From contig CAKTWY010000132.1 of NCBI GenBank assembly GCA_934630445.1, forward strand, positions 1-7,031: DNA of 7,031 nucleotides, written 5' to 3'. Source of the DNA: an uncultured Eubacteriales bacterium (GTDB lineage Bacteria; Bacillota; Clostridia; Oscillospirales; Butyricicoccaceae). Shown in pieces: positions 6,204 to 7,031 of this stretch (the stretch's first letter is position 1; every line of letters begins with the position of its first letter). The position numbers and the translations under genes are program-made. A model generated the notes under the pieces. That model searched no databases. It was given only the letters and a program-made list of their open reading frames with translations, and had not been told where the DNA came from.

Positions 6204-6236
6204 AAAAAGAAAAATAGAAGCGGGGAGCTCCCGCTT
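6204..6236 (-). terminator. Intrinsic terminator hairpin inside the leader of the FemAB gene
   Basis: On the minus strand the arm AAGCGGG (6236-6230), a 5-nt loop AGCTC and the arm CCCGCTT (6224-6218) form a perfect 7-bp stem. It is followed by CTATTTTTCTTTTT (6217-6204), a good U-rich tract. The core GGGAGCTCCC is itself a palindrome. The element could end transcripts of the queG-like gene, but it lies downstream of the promoter at 6257-6286 and ends one base before the ribosome site of the next gene. It would therefore also act on that promoter's transcripts, as an attenuator or leaky terminator. Confidence 0.75.
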
Positions 6237-6240
6237 ATAT

Positions 6241-6266
6241 GGGGATATACAAAAATATTATACCCC
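6241..6266. other. Imperfect dyad overlapping the -10 box (possible operator)
   Basis: On the plus strand GGGGATATA (6241-6249) faces TATACCCC (6259-6266). The arms are inverted copies except for one extra A at 6245, with 9 bases between them. The dyad covers the -10 box and the expected transcription start, a usual place for a repressor site. A short AT-rich dyad can arise by chance around a -10 box, and no matching regulator gene is in the window. Confidence 0.3.
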
Positions 6267-6286
6267 TGAAAGGAATAAACTGTCAA
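6257..6286 (-). promoter_or_regulatory. Consensus housekeeping sigma promoter for the FemAB-alr-decarboxylase-darA unit
   Basis: On the minus strand a perfect -35 box TTGACA (6286-6281) is separated by 18 bp from a perfect -10 box TATAAT (6262-6257). The stretch just upstream (about 6287-6303) is rich in A and T runs, like an UP element, and overlaps the end of the queG-like gene. The start of transcription would fall near 6250, giving a leader of about 60 nt before the TTG start at 6190. It is the only consensus promoter I found in the window. Start site and strength are inferred. Confidence 0.88.
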
Positions 6287-6299
6287 AGAAAAACGAAAA

Positions 6300-7031
6300 T
6301 TATTCATGCTTTATGCGCAGATTGCGCAAAAGCGGGGCCGGACCGCGCCAGGTGAATGCCCTGTCCGGGTATTTTTTCATAAATGCACGCCGGCTCAGGC
6401 CTTTGAGCGTCTCCTCTTCGAGCCGGAAGATACGTTCTTCGCGAAATTCCGCCAGTGGAGTGAGAGCCGCGCCGGCGTTATAGGGGCACACCTCCTGGCA
6501 GATATCGCAGCCCCAGATGAACGGGTGACGGCGGATCAGTTCTTCCTCCTCGGGTGAGAGCGGGCCGCTTTTCTGCGTGAGGGCCGACAGGCAGCGCGTG
6601 CCGTCCACGCCCGGCACGCCGCCGGAGGAGACAGCGCCCGCAGGACACGCGCGCACGCAGGCGCCGCAGTCGGCGCAGCGCGTGAGCATGGCAGGGCCGG
6701 TCTCAGGCAGCGTCAGGTCAGTCAGTAGCGTTCCGAGAAAGACATAGCTTCCATATGGCGGCACGATGAGAAGGCCGTTTGTTCCCACAAGGCCCACGCC
6801 TGCAAGTGCGCAGGCCAGAACCTCGGGCAGGGGGGAGTCGTCGACGAGGATCGCGCAGCCCGCCTCGGGATGCGCCGCGCGCAGGCGCTGCGCGGCGATG
6901 GAAAGGCGGCGGCGCACAGCGACGTGATAATCCGCGCCGCGCGCATAGCGGCTCAGATTCCCCTCGTGCTCGTCGGCGCGGTAAGGGAAGGCCGCGCATA
7001 ATACGCTTTTTGCACCCGGGCAGCGCGCATA
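6300..7031 (-). CDS. queG: QueG-like epoxyqueuosine reductase (C-terminal part, cut by right edge)
   Basis: The 243 visible residues match the cobalamin-dependent, iron-sulfur QueG family, which reduces epoxyqueuosine to queuosine at the wobble base of certain tRNAs in the cytoplasm. Visible marks, numbered from the first visible residue: RYARGADYH at 28-36; VDDSPLPE at 63-70; PPYGSYVFLG at 91-100; a ferredoxin-like CADCGACVRACP at 119-130; RCLSALTQ at 146-153; and WGCDICQEVCPYN at 173-185. Together these supply the cysteines for two [4Fe-4S] clusters. The reading frame is open to the window edge, so the start lies outside. The protein ends soon after TWRGPAPLLRN and has no C-terminal HEAT-repeat domain, unlike longer QueG proteins. 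The usual GKN after the alanine/glycine-rich helix reads GTNG (83-86), so a QueG paralogue with another substrate is possible. Family assignment is firm; exact function is less so. Confidence 0.8.
   Translation of the reverse strand, partial: YARCPGAKSVLCAAFPYRADEHEGNLSRYARGADYHVAVRRRLSIAAQRLRAAHPEAGCAILVDDSPLPEVLACALAGVGLVGTNGLLIVPPYGSYVFLGTLLTDLTLPETGPAMLTRCADCGACVRACPAGAVSSGGVPGVDGTRCLSALTQKSGPLSPEEEELIRRHPFIWGCDICQEVCPYNAGAALTPLAEFREERIFRLEEETLKGLSRRAFMKKYPDRAFTWRGPAPLLRNLRIKHE

Noticed and set aside
5462..6217. Plus-strand open frame of about 251 codons opposite the FemAB gene
   Set aside because: Its composition mirrors the antisense of a GC-rich gene, it has no ribosome site, and it ends in the terminator region.
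6191..6307. Upstream in-frame ATG adding 39 residues to the FemAB-like protein
   Set aside because: The extension would translate the consensus promoter and the terminator, has no ribosome site, and the added residues do not resemble the family. The TTG with GGAGG fits better.
1..7031. CRISPR array, tRNA/rRNA, insertion sequence, phage or defence genes
   Set aside because: No regular spaced repeats, no tRNA-like cloverleaf, no transposase, integrase or nuclease motifs seen; the content is core metabolism, cell wall, replication and RNA processing.

Overview
The window is a GC-rich bacterial chromosome segment. All seven recognisable genes lie on the minus strand, so transcription runs from the right edge to the left. 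The block YaaO-like decarboxylase, darA (yaaQ), holB, ricT (yaaT), the good AGGAGG-type Shine-Dalgarno sites and the use of TTG starts all point to the Firmicutes. High GC and the gene set suggest a clostridial lineage (Oscillospirales-like); that placement is inference. No tRNA, rRNA, CRISPR array, insertion sequence or phage gene was seen.

Layout in transcription order: (1) the 3' part of a queG-like cobalamin/Fe-S reductase gene, cut by the right edge; (2) a 109-bp gap with a perfect-consensus housekeeping promoter, TTGACA-18 bp-TATAAT, followed inside the short leader by an intrinsic-terminator hairpin that runs straight into the next ribosome site; (3) a FemAB/MurM-type peptidoglycan peptidyltransferase gene starting at TTG; (4) an alanine racemase family gene with an altered C-terminal active-site loop; (5) an Orn/Lys/Arg decarboxylase family gene overlapping the racemase by 8 bases; (6) darA, the PII-like cyclic-di-AMP receptor; (7) a 162-bp gap with a perfect 15-bp inverted repeat; (8) holB, the DNA polymerase III delta' subunit; (9) ricT, a PSP1-domain protein starting at TTG, whose Arg/Pro/Glu/Asp-rich tail runs off the left edge.

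Genes 3 to 6 are tightly packed and probably one transcription unit driven by the promoter at 6257-6286. The left part keeps a well-known Bacillus order (yaaO-tmk-darA-yaaR-holB-ricT) but lacks tmk and yaaR, with a hairpin gap where yaaR would be. The upstream half joins a cell-wall transferase, an amino-acid racemase and an amino-acid decarboxylase. This suggests, without proving it, a shared role in making or varying peptidoglycan cross-bridges, next to a receptor for the nucleotide that monitors wall and osmotic state.

Most of the window is ordinary core genome. The most notable items are the promoter-terminator-ribosome-site arrangement ahead of the FemAB gene, the racemase/decarboxylase/FemAB grouping, and the divergent residues in the racemase and in DarA. 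I see no clearly undescribed large system.
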